Notes: generated from the letters alone by a model not told the origin. A stretch of 64,000 bases of DNA from Adenophora triphylla var. japonica (GCA_022495995.1 JAFEMH010001248.1:186001-250000); one strand, 5' to 3'. Positions 53,943-64,000 are shown, numbered from the stretch's first letter. Numbers and translations: made by a program.

Positions 53943-55743
53943 ATGTCTGCACCCCCCAATGTGTCCGCCGCCGCAAGAGTCCCATTGTTGCTCAGACATC
54001 GGGAGGTAGAACCGGCTTGTTGCCGCCACCTCCTCGAGCCGGACCTCGGCCAACTCAACCTACGAAGACTCCACAAAAGGGCGACCTCTTCCAATGTAGA
54101 TGCGACATCCGGAGTATCCTGACCGAGGTTGAATCAAAGATTGGACCAAGCAAGACAACCGGTCAAAGTGCGACCAATTCCATGATTAAGATGCGAAAGA
54201 TCAACGGCTCATCGCATCTCGGCTTGACAACATATCACCACTGCGTACAAGGATCCTCAACTTCGACAACACCGAAGGATCTACACTTGAGTGAATTTAT
54301 CCCAATGGGTAGTCCGCCTCAAACTCAACAGCTTGACATCCTTAATGACGTCAACACCTTTGCCGGGGACACCCTATTGATGCCACCTTCCTCGGGATTC
54401 ACCCAGTTCATCCCATTCATTGACAACACTACGTCACAACTACTACGAGACAACTCTGGTTTGCTAAATAATCTTTTCACTAATAATAATTTCAATCGTA
54501 TTCCTATGGTGACCCTTTTGCGGGAAACCCGCTAGCCAAGCGGATGCGGGATCTCGTAGAGCCGATAATGAACGTGCCAGCGTAACTCCTCCAATCCAAC
54601 CGGTGACTCGGAAGCTGCTACAATCAATCACGGTTTGTCCCAAGAATTGCAAATGTTGACATCCCGGCGTTTGATGTACCATCTATGAAGTTGTATGATG
54701 GTACCACGGACCCGAGAAGAGCATGTTGCCCACTATCAAGAAAAGATGGACATAATCCATATTCCACTTCAATTACGGGAGGCCTGCTTATGCAGGGGGT
54801 TTGGATCAACCTTGTCTGGACTAGCTCTCAAATGGCTGATTAGGCAACCCCTAGGTTCAATTGGTTCATACGCCCAGCTCATCAACATGTTCTATAACCA
54901 ATTCTCATGCAGCCGACAATTTGAGAGGTTGACAAGCGATCTCTACAATGTGACCCAGCAGCCTAATGAAACCCTGAAGGATTATGTCCACCGGTTCAAT
55001 AAGGAAGTGCTAGAAATTCCCAATCTTGACATGTCGACAGCCACAGAAGCATTCAAAATGGGGCTGAAGAAAGATTCACAATACTATCAAGATTTGGTGA
55101 TGACTCCTTGTAAGCGGTTGGAAGAAGTCGGGAGCAGAGCAGTGAGATTCATAAGATTGGAGGAAGATGAGCTGCGAAGCTCGAAGTCCTCAACCAAGAT
55201 GTCGACATATGACAATCCCGATAGAAAGACTGAATCGTCCCATCGCAGGAACCACCGTTCCAATCCTTATCCAAGGATTGATACTAGCAAAATTAATTCA
55301 ATTGATGGTGAGGATGAAGATAGCGATAATGTGCCTAACATTTCTGATTATTGTTTTTCTGTTGACATTTCAGGTATACTCTGTGCAATGGGCAACCTTG
55401 GGGACAAAGCCAGATGGCCAAAGAAGACGGATAAGGCCACGGGGTGGCGTGACAAGTCAAAATGGTGCGCTTACCATGAAGACTTTGGACATGTTACTGA
55501 AGATTGCATCGCACAAAGAAAGGAGATCAGTTACTTGCTCTCGAAGGGACATCTCAAGGAGTTACTGGGATCCAGAAAGAAGAAGGCCGAAAGTGCGGAA
55601 GCTCCTCATGAAGCCGAAAGACCAGTTTCTCCCCCAGCATCCACAAAGGTGATCAATTTCAGTAGTGGAGGTTCAGAAATATGTGTTACATCCTATTCTG
55701 CCGCAAAAGACATGCTAAGGAATCAAAAGTGGAGAAGCCTGTA
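53943..55743 (+). pseudogene. gag: Element B gag (broken at the 5' side)
   Basis: ATG 53943 (MSAPPNVSAAARV). The first 700 bases change frame several times. From 54695 to 55744 a 349-residue frame holds the gag core: EHVAHYQEKMDIIHIPLQ, FYNQFSCSRQFERL, ETLKDYVHRFNKEV and GLKKDSQYYQDLVMTPC. A knuckle-like CAYHEDFGHVTEDC lies at about 55467-55508. The capsid core is in better condition than in A. Confidence 0.85.
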
Positions 55744-56295
55744 AAGACAAACCCAGATGTCGACACCTGCCGAGATCCAATCACCTTTGATGAAAGTGAT
55801 CGAGATAACTTGCTGGAACCCCACCAAGATGGTCTAGTTATTTCCTTGCAGATCGCCAACTGTACAATCCGGCGCATCCTGGTTGATGGGGGTAGCTCTG
55901 TCAATCTTATTATGTTGGGTACCCTTAAGGAAATGAACATCCCAGAATCGGAGATCGTTAAGAAGTCTTCAGTACTGGTAGGCTTCAGTGGTGAGGTCAA
56001 AGAAACAGTGGGGGAGATAAAGCTTCCAATATATTCAAAGGGCCTCAACACCATGGAACCGTTCTGCGTAAGTGATAGTGCAACATCCTACAATGTCATC
56101 CTGGGAAGACCGTGGATTCATGGAATGAAGGCTGTACCCTTCACATACCATCAGTGTGTGAAGTTTCCAACACCTTGGGGCGTCGCTAAGATTTACAGTG
56201 ATCAACAGGTGGCCAAGGAATGTTATAAAACTTCAATGTATAGCAATTACAGAGGAAAGTACGTGAAGTCCTGGAAGCTAGGGAAGATGATGTGA
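55681..56295 (+). CDS. pol: Element B aspartic protease
   Basis: A 204-residue frame overlapping the gag end by about 60 bases in another frame. Catalytic RRILVDGGSSVNLIML at residues about 62-77, and SYNVILGRPWIHGMKAV at about 138-154. The Gly-Gly after the catalytic Asp (DGG instead of DTG/DSG) is shared with element A and usual in this group. It ends shortly before the RT frame, which starts at 56292 in another frame. Confidence 0.85.
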   Translation: MCYILFCRKRHAKESKVEKPVKTNPDVDTCRDPITFDESDRDNLLEPHQDGLVISLQIANCTIRRILVDGGSSVNLIMLGTLKEMNIPESEIVKKSSVLVGFSGEVKETVGEIKLPIYSKGLNTMEPFCVSDSATSYNVILGRPWIHGMKAVPFTYHQCVKFPTPWGVAKIYSDQQVAKECYKTSMYSNYRGKYVKSWKLGKMM

Positions 56296-57352
56296 AAGAA
56301 GTATTGCTAGACCCTTCCAACCCGGACATCAAGGTACTTATTGGCACTGACATCCCATCAGATATAGAAGAGAAGCTTGTGGACCTATTAAGAAGCAGAA
56401 TAAAGAGTTTTGCTTGGAAACATGATGACATGACAGGCATCAGCAAAGATGTAATCACTCACAAACTTAACATAGATCCTAGCTTTAAACCAGTACACCA
56501 GAAACATAGGAAGTTTGCAAAAACCAGAAACCAGATCATCAAGGAAGAGGTAGAGCGCTTACTCAAAGCCAACATGATACGAGAGGTCGATTACCCAAGA
56601 TGGTTAGCAAACGTGGTTGTGGTAGAGAAGAGGAACGGGAAATGGCGAGTTTGTGTTGACTTCACCGACTTGAATAAAGCCTGTCCAAAAGATCCTTTCC
56701 CTTTGCCACACATAGATTCGTTAGTTGATGCCACCTCCGGACATGAGCTCCTCACATTCATGGATGCATCCTCAGGATTTCAATAAATCCAGATGGAACC
56801 ATCCGACCAAGAAGACACCGCCTTCATAACGCCCACAGGTATTTATTGTTATATTGATATGCCTTTTGGTCTAAAAAATGCAGGTGCAACATATCAGAGG
56901 CTCGTCAACAAAATGTTTAAAGATCAGATTGGGGACACAATGGAAGTGTGTATTGACGACATGGTAGTAAAATCCAAGAAAGCTGAAGATCACATAAGCA
57001 ACCTATCCCAGGCCTTCGACATCTTGGATTGTTTCAATATGAAGCTTAATCCAGCTAAATGCAACTTTGGAATGAAGGCAGGGAAGTTTTTGGGTTATAT
57101 GGTTACTAAAAGAGGCATTGAAGCTGCCTAGAACAGATACGTGCTATTATCAACCTGTCGTCACCTCAATCTGTCAAGGACGTCCAAAGATTGACGGGAA
57201 AGATTGCTGCACTCACCAGATTCATCTCAAAATCCTCGGATCGATGCAAACCTTTCTATGATATCCTAAGGAAGAACAAGAAGTTCTAGTGGGATAACCA
57301 ACATGAGGAAGCCTTTCAGGAGCTCAAAACTTACCTGTCGACACCTCCGTTA
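56292..57352 (+). pseudogene. pol: Element B reverse transcriptase (broken)
   Basis: RT from 56292 with NVVVVEKRNGKWRVCVDFTD and CPKDPFPLPHIDSLVDA. A TAA at 56784-56786 sits after SSGFQ, where relatives have Tyr-Asn-Gln-Ile-type sequence. The frame resumes at 56793 with MPFGLKNAGATYQRLVNKMF and CIDDMVV (about 56950), in which the usual Tyr of YIDD is Cys. It ends at a TAG near 57130, and the connection region continues brokenly to 57350. The enzyme would not be active as it stands. Confidence 0.88.
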
Positions 57353-58036
57353 TTGGCCAAACCCCAGGAGGAGGAACATCTCTACATCTACCTAGCAGTA
57401 TCAGAAGGCGCTGTAAGTGCAGTCTTGGTGACAGAACGAGATGGTAGTCAGCAACCCATCTACTATATAAGTAAGACACTCTTAGATGCGGAGACCAGGT
57501 ACTCTCATTTACAGAAGTTAATTTTAGCTTTAATAACTGCTTCTATTAAATTAAAACACTATTTTGAAACACATACTATAATTGTACGCACTAACTATCC
57601 TATTAAGAATGTTATGAGAAAACCAGAGATGTCAGGTCGAATGGCGAAGTGGTCTGTACAATTAAGCACATACGACATTAAATATGAGCCCAGAACAGCA
57701 ATTAAATCTCAAGCACTAGTTGATTTTGTGGCTGATTTTAGTCCAACCATGCAACAAGAAGTGGAATTGGAGGTACAACAACTTCAAGATGATGACGTCC
57801 TGAAGATCTGGACTCTCTACACAGATGGTGCTTCTAACATGAGAGGTACAGGTCTTGGAGTTGTACTAAAATCGCCACAAGGGGACATAATACCACAATG
57901 CATCAGTTGCAATTTCAAGGCCACTAATAATGAAGCAGAATATGAGGCATTAATTGCAGGTTTAACAGTAGCCCAGGACCTAGATGTCAAGCATATCCGG
58001 GTGTTTATGGATTCTTTGCTAATTGTTAACCATTAC
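57353..58036 (+). pseudogene. pol: Element B RNase H and archaeal RNase H, interrupted by MITE
   Basis: The first RNase H shows YISKTLLDAETRYSHLQKL and GRMAKWSVQLSTYDIKYEPR. The second, archaeal type, shows TLYTDGASNMRGTGLGVVL, ATNNEAEYEALIAGL and VFMDSLLIVNHYNG, where the hAT-type MITE begins. The rest of the domain resumes at 58660 with YLEIVKILSAKFKSFSLEQI and REENSQADALANL. Tandem RNase H domains mark the Tat type. Confidence 0.85.
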
Positions 58037-58044
58037 AACGGATC

Positions 58045-58651
58045 CAGGGGCGGATCCAGGGGGGGCAGGCGGGGGCACTCGCCCCCCCCCAGTGGCGGAA
58101 ATGCAGTGAAATTTTTTTTTTTTGCCCCCACCATATTTTTGTTATATATGTATATATATAATTAACTTCAAGATTAACACCAGTGAGTGGTGTGGTTCAG
58201 CGGTAGAAGGGATGAAGTTAAAGCCTTTGGTGTTTCCTTTCAAATCCATGTTCGAACCCTGCTACCTACATTTTCAATTAATTTTATTTGTCTTCCATCT
58301 TTGCTATTCTTTCTCTTAATTTCCTCACATTTTTTCAATCTTAATTAATTCGTTAGGCTTTTCCCATTTTTTTTGTTTTTGGTCTTTCTTCCTATTATCC
58401 CAAGTTTAATTAGCAAATTTGAATTTCTTTTTTGTACGAGTAATATATTTTAATAAATTGTTTGCGTTAAATACTTCAACATTATTTCAATTGTTCTTTG
58501 AATTATTTACTTTTATCATTTTTGTTAACTAAAATACATTGTATTTCATGGATCCGACCCATTTTTTACTTGTCCGACCCAAAAAAAAAATTTTCGGGGC
58601 CCCCCGTGTAATCTTGCCCCCCCCCTCGGCCAATTCCTGGCTCCGCCCCTG
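58045..58651 (+). mobile_element. hAT-type MITE (Tip100-like ends) with 8-base target duplication
   Basis: Terminal inverted repeats CAGGGGCGGATCCAGG and CCTGGCTCCGCCCCTG, flanked by AACGGATC at 58037-58044 and 58652-58659. 607 bases without a transposase ORF. Near both ends are G/C homopolymer runs. Element A has the uninterrupted target at 1835-1850. CAGGGGCGG ends and 8-base duplications are typical of Tip100-like hAT elements. Confidence 0.92.
58193..58259 (+). promoter_or_regulatory. tRNA-like Pol III A and B boxes inside the MITE
   Basis: TGGTTCAGCGGTAG (58193-58206) resembles an A box and GTTCGAACCC (58250-58259) a B box, 43 bases apart. Downstream is T-rich. I could not fold a full cloverleaf by eye. 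It may be the remnant of a tRNA-derived SINE captured by the MITE. Confidence 0.5.
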
Positions 58652-58659
58652 AACGGATC

Positions 58660-60139
58660 CTACATAGCAAAAAATGCTAAGATGATGACATATTTGGAAA
58701 TTGTAAAAATTCTTTCGGCCAAATTCAAGTCATTTTCCTTGGAACAAATCCCACGAGAAGAAAATTCTCAAGCAGATGCCCTGGCAAACTTGGGTTCAGC
58801 CTTCAAGAGCGTTACACAGACAAGTATCCCAATTGTACATATTGACATCCCAGCAATTGATCATCTTGAGATGTTCGCTCTAGATGTCGACGTACCCTCC
58901 TCTCCAGCAGCAACCTCTTGGACAGCTCCTATTATCAAGTATCTCTTAGATGATACGATCCCAGCCGAGGATAAAAATGCTAGAGCCTTCAGGGTAAGAG
59001 TATCTAAGTATTTACTTATTGATAACCTCTTGTTTAGAAAATCTGCTGCAGGTCACTACTTAAGATGTCTAGAAGCAGATAGAGCCCATCAGGTTCTCAA
59101 GGAGCTGCACGAAGGACAATGTGGAAATCATACTGGGGGCAGAAGTCTACATACCAAGGCTCTTAGAATGGGCTATTTTTGGCCCACAATGAGAAAAGAC
59201 GTCGTTGACTACGCAAAGAAATGTGATTCCTGTCAACGACATGGGGACATCCTACACCAACCGGCTGAACTACTACATCCTATCCTATCGCCATGGCCGT
59301 TTATGGTTTTAGGAATGGACATCGTAGGAAAATTACCCAGGGCACCAGGTGGAAGAGTATTTCTACTGGCTATGACAGACTACTTTTCTAAATGGGTAGA
59401 AGCCGAGGCGTACGTACAAGTTTGTGATCGAGAAGTTATATCTTTTATCAAAAGAAATATATTCAGACGATTTGGGATACCTTCAGAAATAATTTGTGAC
59501 AACGGCTCCCAATTCATTAGTAAGAAAACCCAAGATTTCTTGACATCTTGGGGAGTCAAGATGGTGACATCTTCACCTGTTCACCCTCAAGCCAATGGAC
59601 AGGCAGAATCTAGCAACAAAATAATCATAAGCAACTTAAAAAGAGAGGAACCAAGAAAGGACGATGGGCGGAAGAGTTACCAATGGTTCTATGGGGCGTG
59701 AACGACATCTAAGAACGCTTGGTCAAACCCCTATTCACTTATATTTGGAACAGTTATTCCAGCAGAAGTACTTGTACCTACGGCCAGATACAGTTTGTTG
59801 ACATCTGAACATAATAAGGACATCTTGATACATGACTTAGATACCGTGGACGAACTGAGGGACATGGCCAAAGTTCGCATGGCAGCATATCAACAAAGGG
59901 TAGCCAGATCTTACAACAAAAACATAAGGATTAGAAGGTTTCAAGTAGGAGATTTAGTCCTACGAAAGGCATTCCAAAATACAAAAGAACTCAATGCAGG
60001 CAAGCTCGCCCCAAAATGGGAAGGACCCTACCTAATAGGTGCACAGGCCGGGAAAGGAGCGTATCGCCTGGCAACCTTGGATGGCCAAATGATACCACGA
60101 AGTTGGAACGCCATTCACCTTAAAAGGTATTACATCTAA
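58660..60139 (+). pseudogene. pol: Element B integrase (late frame breaks)
   Basis: A 339-residue frame from 58682 to 59701: end of RNase H, HHCC region (HEGQCGNHTGG ... KKCDSCQRHG) and catalytic core with GMDIVGKLP, ICDNGSQFIS and NGQAESSNK. The frame is lost at about 59640-59700 by indels and resumes at 59795-60139 with the C-terminal domain (KLAPKWEGPYLIGAQAGKGAYRL-type, shortened here) ending KRYYI. The catalytic triad is intact; only the C-terminal connection is broken. Confidence 0.88.
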
Positions 60140-60942
60140 ACAAAACCCTCTTAAACTCATCTCTTCCCAGGTATGGATAATCTTTTATTTATTGGTAACC
60201 TTCTATTTTTCTATGTACTCTTTCATTACTTCATTGCTAATCAAGATCTCACTAACACACCTTGTGGAGAGACGTCAACCCTAGTTGGCGTCCATTTTTA
60301 ACATGTTTCTGTCTTATGAGGTGTTGACATATTTACATGGGGACATGTCAAAAGTACGCAAGGAACAATGAATTCTCCTCCGTTAGAGACTGGCCATCTC
60401 TTCTCAAGTAAAGGTACACAATCCCTTCTAAGGTTTAAAGATTTAATTACCTCTTTCTTAAGATGTTAGGTTACCACACCTTCGCCTGGAGCGCAAGTTA
60501 TCTCTTTAATTGAGGTGTGGGGTGGGCCTATATGGGTAAACTCATATAGCTTACCCATTCCCACTCAGTTAAATGATTGATCTTACGTATTATTCTTGTG
60601 GTTATGACATATACATGTCATCTTAAGTATCTACAGCTTTGACATACTATCATGTCACCTTACGAGCATAACAAGTAACCATATAAAGAAAAATTTCATC
60701 CAAAAGAAAACAAGCCTTGACATGCTTGAAAACTACTAAACCTTAACTAGATTAAAGTTACCATAAAAACATCCAAACTACCAACATTAAAGTGCAAAAG
60801 TGTTGGACCAACCCAACACGTAAAAGAAATTGTCTTTGGTCCTTATGGACCTATTACATAACCAAACAAAAATTAAAATTGTCTTAAGGGATTCCACCCC
60901 AGTAATACCATCAAAAACCAGAACAGAATTATTTTACCTTTT
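60140..60942. other. Element B spacer between pol and antisense gene
   Basis: No gene. The first 350 bases match 1-345 of element A. Contains inverted GACGTCAACCCTAGTTGGCGTC (60271-60292). The pol and antisense transcripts would converge here. Confidence 0.7.
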
Positions 60943-62128
60943 TCAAGTGGCATCTGCCGCAGGTGTTGCTTGGGGAGTGACTTCTCCAACCTCTGTTGCA
61001 TCCTTTACAATCGCTTCATTTGGGTTTGAGGACACCTCACCTTCATTCACTGGTTCTCCTGTCAACCTGGAAAAGTGGGCACATTCCTTATCGAGATCCC
61101 AACTCTCAGCCTTCCCTTCTCGAAACTCCCTTATCATCTTGATCTTACACTGGGAAACAGTCTTAGTAGCAGCCAACTTGCAAGAACCTTTAACCTCCGC
61201 AATCTCCTTAAGATGATCCTCCTCGCTTTTCGCCAAGCTATTCAGTAAGTCCTTTACTGTTTGCTCCTGCTCTTCCAATGACTTGCCTTGTTGCTCCAGG
61301 GTCTTTTCATGCACCTTCACCTTGTTCTCTAATACTGTCTTCTCCTTCCTAACCAAAGCAATGTCAGCCTTTGACTTTTTTTTCAGCATCTCAATTTCTT
61401 TTACCAAATCCTCCACATACCCTATAGTCTGTAAAATAATAACTTGACATCGTTAGATGTTATAAAAACTTTTTGAGCTAGTTAATATCCAATTAATAAC
61501 ATCTTACCCCAGTCGCAAAACTCATGTATTTCTTCTTGAAATCCCCTACTGGCATTCTATCGAAAGAATCTCCAACTTCAACCACCTCTTCTTGACTGGC
61601 CTTTCTCTTCTTCACCCTAGAACCAATACCCGCACTCTCATCTAAAGTCGGAATCTTCTTGGGAGCGGGTGGAGGTTTCATCTCTATCTTCAGAGCAGTA
61701 CCTTCGAACATGGCTTCAATATCGTCAAGATCAAAATCTGATCCTGAAATAACTGGTTTGGAAACTGTATTGACATATGAAGATTGTCAAGAAATGTAGT
61801 AAATCAGATTGATAAACTAAAGTGAAAAGACAACATGCTTACTTGTAGACATAATGGCAGAGGTGGAGGCCTTTTGGTCTTCCGGGACAACCAGAGACGA
61901 TTCCAGGAGCCCCTTAGGAGATCTTTTGTCTAAAGGGAGCTTGAAAAATTCGTCAATCTTGCTTAAAGTGTCTTCAGCCGGTGGAAATAGTTCTCCCCAG
62001 TCGATATCTGCATAAAGGTAAGAACAATTATGATTTCAGTTTGTTTCAAGAACAAAAAATCACAAAGTTAGGAATTCAAGTACCTCCCTTGTTCCATTTG
62101 CTTGATATCTCATCCCCTTCTCCAATGG
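60943..62128 (-). CDS. Family B antisense gene, C-terminal exons
   Basis: Minus strand: tail of exon 1 62128-62084, exon 2 62007-61843, exon 3 61764-61508 and exon 4 61428-60943, all with GT/AG borders (for example donor GTAAGC at 61842 and acceptor TTTTACAG at 61429). Frames join without a stop. Exon 3 has a basic Lys/Arg stretch (RVKKRKASQEE) that could be a nuclear signal. Exon 4 starts with a long heptad-like coiled coil (EDLVKEIEMLKKKS, then EKTLEQQGKSLEEQEQTVKD). The N-terminal exon is at 52949-52383 on the other side of the element. An open frame over four exons contrasts with the broken pol. Function unknown. Confidence 0.82.
62124..62128. repeat. AATGG target duplication, left copy
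   Basis: AATGG directly before the 5' LTR at 62129; the matching AATGG directly follows the 3' LTR at 52383-52387. Confidence 0.85.
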
Positions 62129-63200
62129 TGTTAGTACCCGGTCCGAAAAAAGGTATTTTAAATGCTTGGCCCGGTTAATTAATAAGAAACCCTAAAAAAA
62201 CCCTAAAAATTCATTAATTCGTCCGTACCTGCGCCGTCATTGCTAGCGTGGAAGGTACGCCAGATAGAAGTGCCGATCGGCCCTTTACCCGTGGTATGGC
62301 CGATCGACCCTTTTATATAGAGCCGATCGACCCTTTAGCCCTTGTCTTGCCGATCGACCCTTCGTTGGCCCGGCCCGAGATATCAAAGCATTATAAATAG
62401 GGGTGCCCGGCTCCCTACTTTCACACACAATTTCATACGGGAGAAACGAGACTACACTTGTTTCACCCATAGTTCTTCTTATTCCCTTCGAATCGCCAAG
62501 ATTCGACCCCAAAGTCTTGCTACAATTGGTAAGACTCTCTTTTTAATATTCTTGTTCTTTATTATTATTGTCTTTATTATTATTATTATTGTTTGCATGC
62601 TTAGTATATTTTAATTACTTTATTTCTTGCCTATGTCCTATATGCTAGATTTAGGGTTGTTTTAATATATTTAATTATGCATAGCCGAGGATGATCTAAG
62701 GTTTCACCCAAGAAACCCAATGGATCTAGGAATTATTTCTTACTTTCCACCTTAGTTATAATTATCCCATGATCAACAATCCCCCAAGGATGAACGTTGA
62801 TTAGTGCACCTTCCGAGGGCCTAACTCAAAGGTTCTAGGGTGTGATCATCAATAAATTCTTTCTCTCCTCCTCCTTATGCATGATCCCGTTTCTTCTATC
62901 TATTCCCGTAAACACCGCACACAACCAACACCCCACATGCTAGAAAGACCGATCTGTCGGGCAATAGGAGTGATAGCGTTTCTTCTTGTTGTAACTTGAC
63001 CCCGAACCCAATTACATGTTTAGCCTTTTTCAAAGCTTTGGGCTATATCAAAGTGGCGTGGCGACTCTCAAAATTAAACTAATATTTTAATATGGTTTAA
63101 GGCGAGTGTCACTAAATGAATATCCCATTTCGATTCGACTTTATATAATTATTTATTTCAAACTTCCGAATGCGCGTTGCATCGGGACGGGGTATTCACA
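62129..63200 (+). repeat. G-family 5' LTR
   Basis: 1072 bases, TGTTAGTACCCG to GGTATTCACA, followed by a PBS, so it is a 5' LTR. Four CCGATCG(G/A)CCCTT motifs at 62270-62363, TATA box TTATAAATAG at about 62391-62400, and leader hairpin GAAACGAG...CTTGTTTC at 62442-62463. About 99 percent identical by eye to 51309-52382. Confidence 0.93.
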
Positions 63201-64000
63201 GTGGCGACTCCGGCGGGGGCCCATTTTGAAATCTTTTCAAACTAAGTGGGTCAGACTTTCGTTTTCTTGTATGGTGTTGTATTTTTCGCTTTCTTTTTGA
63301 TTTTCTTTACTCTTAACTGTTGCATTGCATGCATGCATTTCATGTAAATAAAAAATCTTTCTCTTTTTTCTCTAAAAAAGAATTAGACTTCTCTACCTCA
63401 CACTACCACTAGAGTCCGTGTCACACTGCACAGACACCCTTTTACCCTTCGGAGAAGCCAAAGTGCGGGAAGTGTGGTGATCATGTCGCCTCCCTTCCGA
63501 GTCTCACTTGGCCATCCACTCATCAGTGCGCTTCGGCTGCACGGTGGGAGCCTAAAACCTAACCCTCGCGTCACCCACTTTTCTAGGAATACACTCCATA
63601 TGACCGGTTGGTTTGACTAGCTTTTTTATATAGACAATTAATGGGGTCTTTATGTTAAGTCACCACGAACCAATGATATGTCAAGATCTATCGAGAGATT
63701 AAGAGCACTAAAAAATTGATTTCCTTTCAAAGGACGTGCTATGTGAGGACGAGTTATATATTGTTAAAGGATCTTAGCCTATCATTGGTTCGCAGTACTT
63801 TTCATAAAAATCATATTAACTGTCTATGTGAGAAGGTTAGTCGTTAGGATTCACCACTTTAGGATATTTAGTTAGTTGCGAAAAAGGGGTATCCCTTCCA
63901 ACCTTAGTAGGACTAAAATGTACAAAGCTTTTGTAAATAAAAAAGGTCAAGCTAGTACACTTTGCATTGAGTCAACCCTTGTCCTAAAACCGAGTCTTTT
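63201..64000 (+). mobile_element. G-family 5' leader with tRNA-Arg-type PBS
   Basis: TGGCGACTCCGGCGGGGGC (63202-63220) resembles the complement of the plant tRNA-Arg 3' end (TGGCGACTCCGCTGGGG). The rest is leader without a supported ORF up to the window end. 63615-63842 can fold into a long nested hairpin. gag would be expected to the right. Confidence 0.8.

Larger units (their letters stand above)
53876..62128 (+). mobile_element. Element B: Tat-type gypsy element, interrupted at its 3' side
   Basis: PBS, gag, protease, RT, RNase H, archaeal RNase H, integrase, then the C-terminal part of an antisense spliced gene, ending at AATGG where a G-family LTR begins. It carries a hAT-type MITE at 58045-58651. 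Same family as element A. Pol is broken, the antisense gene is not. Confidence 0.9.

Noticed and set aside
61493..61711. A separate small gene on the minus strand
   Set aside because: It is exon 3 of the spliced family B antisense gene; splice sites on both sides keep frame with the neighbouring exons.
51309..63200. One G element with LTRs at 51309 and 62129 flanking its own internal region
   Set aside because: The left LTR has a polypurine tract before it (a 3' LTR) and the right LTR has a PBS after it (a 5' LTR), and the sequence between them is family B, so they are not the two ends of one insertion in this order.

Overview
This window is plant nuclear repeat DNA, and I see no host gene in it. 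Every coding stretch I can recognise belongs to LTR retrotransposons nested in or abutting one another: Ty3/gypsy elements of the Tat type, marked by a second, archaeal-type RNase H between RNase H and integrase, and one Ty1/copia element with Sirevirus-like features. One hAT-type MITE is also present. Spliceosomal introns, TATAAATA-type LTR promoters, and primer-binding sites for Lys, Arg and initiator Met tRNA all fit a seed plant, most likely a flowering plant. I cannot name the species.

Layout, left to right. Element A (1-6622, minus, Tat-like, decayed) sits in the gag region of element C. Element C (6623-18894, plus) has an intact 1066-residue RT/RNaseH/aRNaseH/integrase frame, an antisense gene, a large minisatellite and a 3' LTR, and it sits in the antisense gene of element D. 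Element D (18895-24005, minus) is cut by copia element E (24006-about 34601, plus), which is cut in turn by element F (about 34602-45114, minus). F ends at a 30-base A run that joins it to the 5'-truncated element G (45145-52382, plus). G is inserted in the antisense gene of a family B element (the same family as A). A single B LTR (53279-53875) then serves as 3' LTR for the left B unit and 5' LTR for the right B unit (53876-62128). The right unit's antisense gene is interrupted at the same base, with the same AATGG target duplication, by another G-family 5' LTR (62129-63200), whose leader runs off the window.

The most interesting signal is a recurrent architecture. Elements C, D, F and G carry one or two genes antisense to pol, between pol and the 3' LTR. 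One (aORF2) is intronless. The other (aORF1, seen in D, F and G) has four exons with conserved phase-0 introns. Both look like plant-mobile-domain-type proteins. Family B carries a different spliced antisense gene, and copia E carries a sense accessory ORF behind its own TATA box. In several families an element-specific short motif clusters just upstream of the TATA box in the LTR and again upstream of the accessory gene(s): CCGATCGGCCC in G, GTCCGGCCGGAC in F, GTCGTGCGACACAT in C, AACCGRT in E. In A/B the hexamer GATGTC is strongly over-represented through the whole element, coding sequence included. This suggests, as inference, that each family encodes a DNA-binding regulator or anti-silencing factor that recognises its own motif, by analogy with the VANC proteins of VANDAL DNA transposons. 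In G and B the antisense genes are still open while pol is absent or broken.

Other notable features are several arrays of short hairpins whose stems differ but stay complementary, a bistable hairpin in the C LTR, a long nested hairpin in the G-family leader, and a conserved noncoding block that occurs after pol and again before the polypurine tract.
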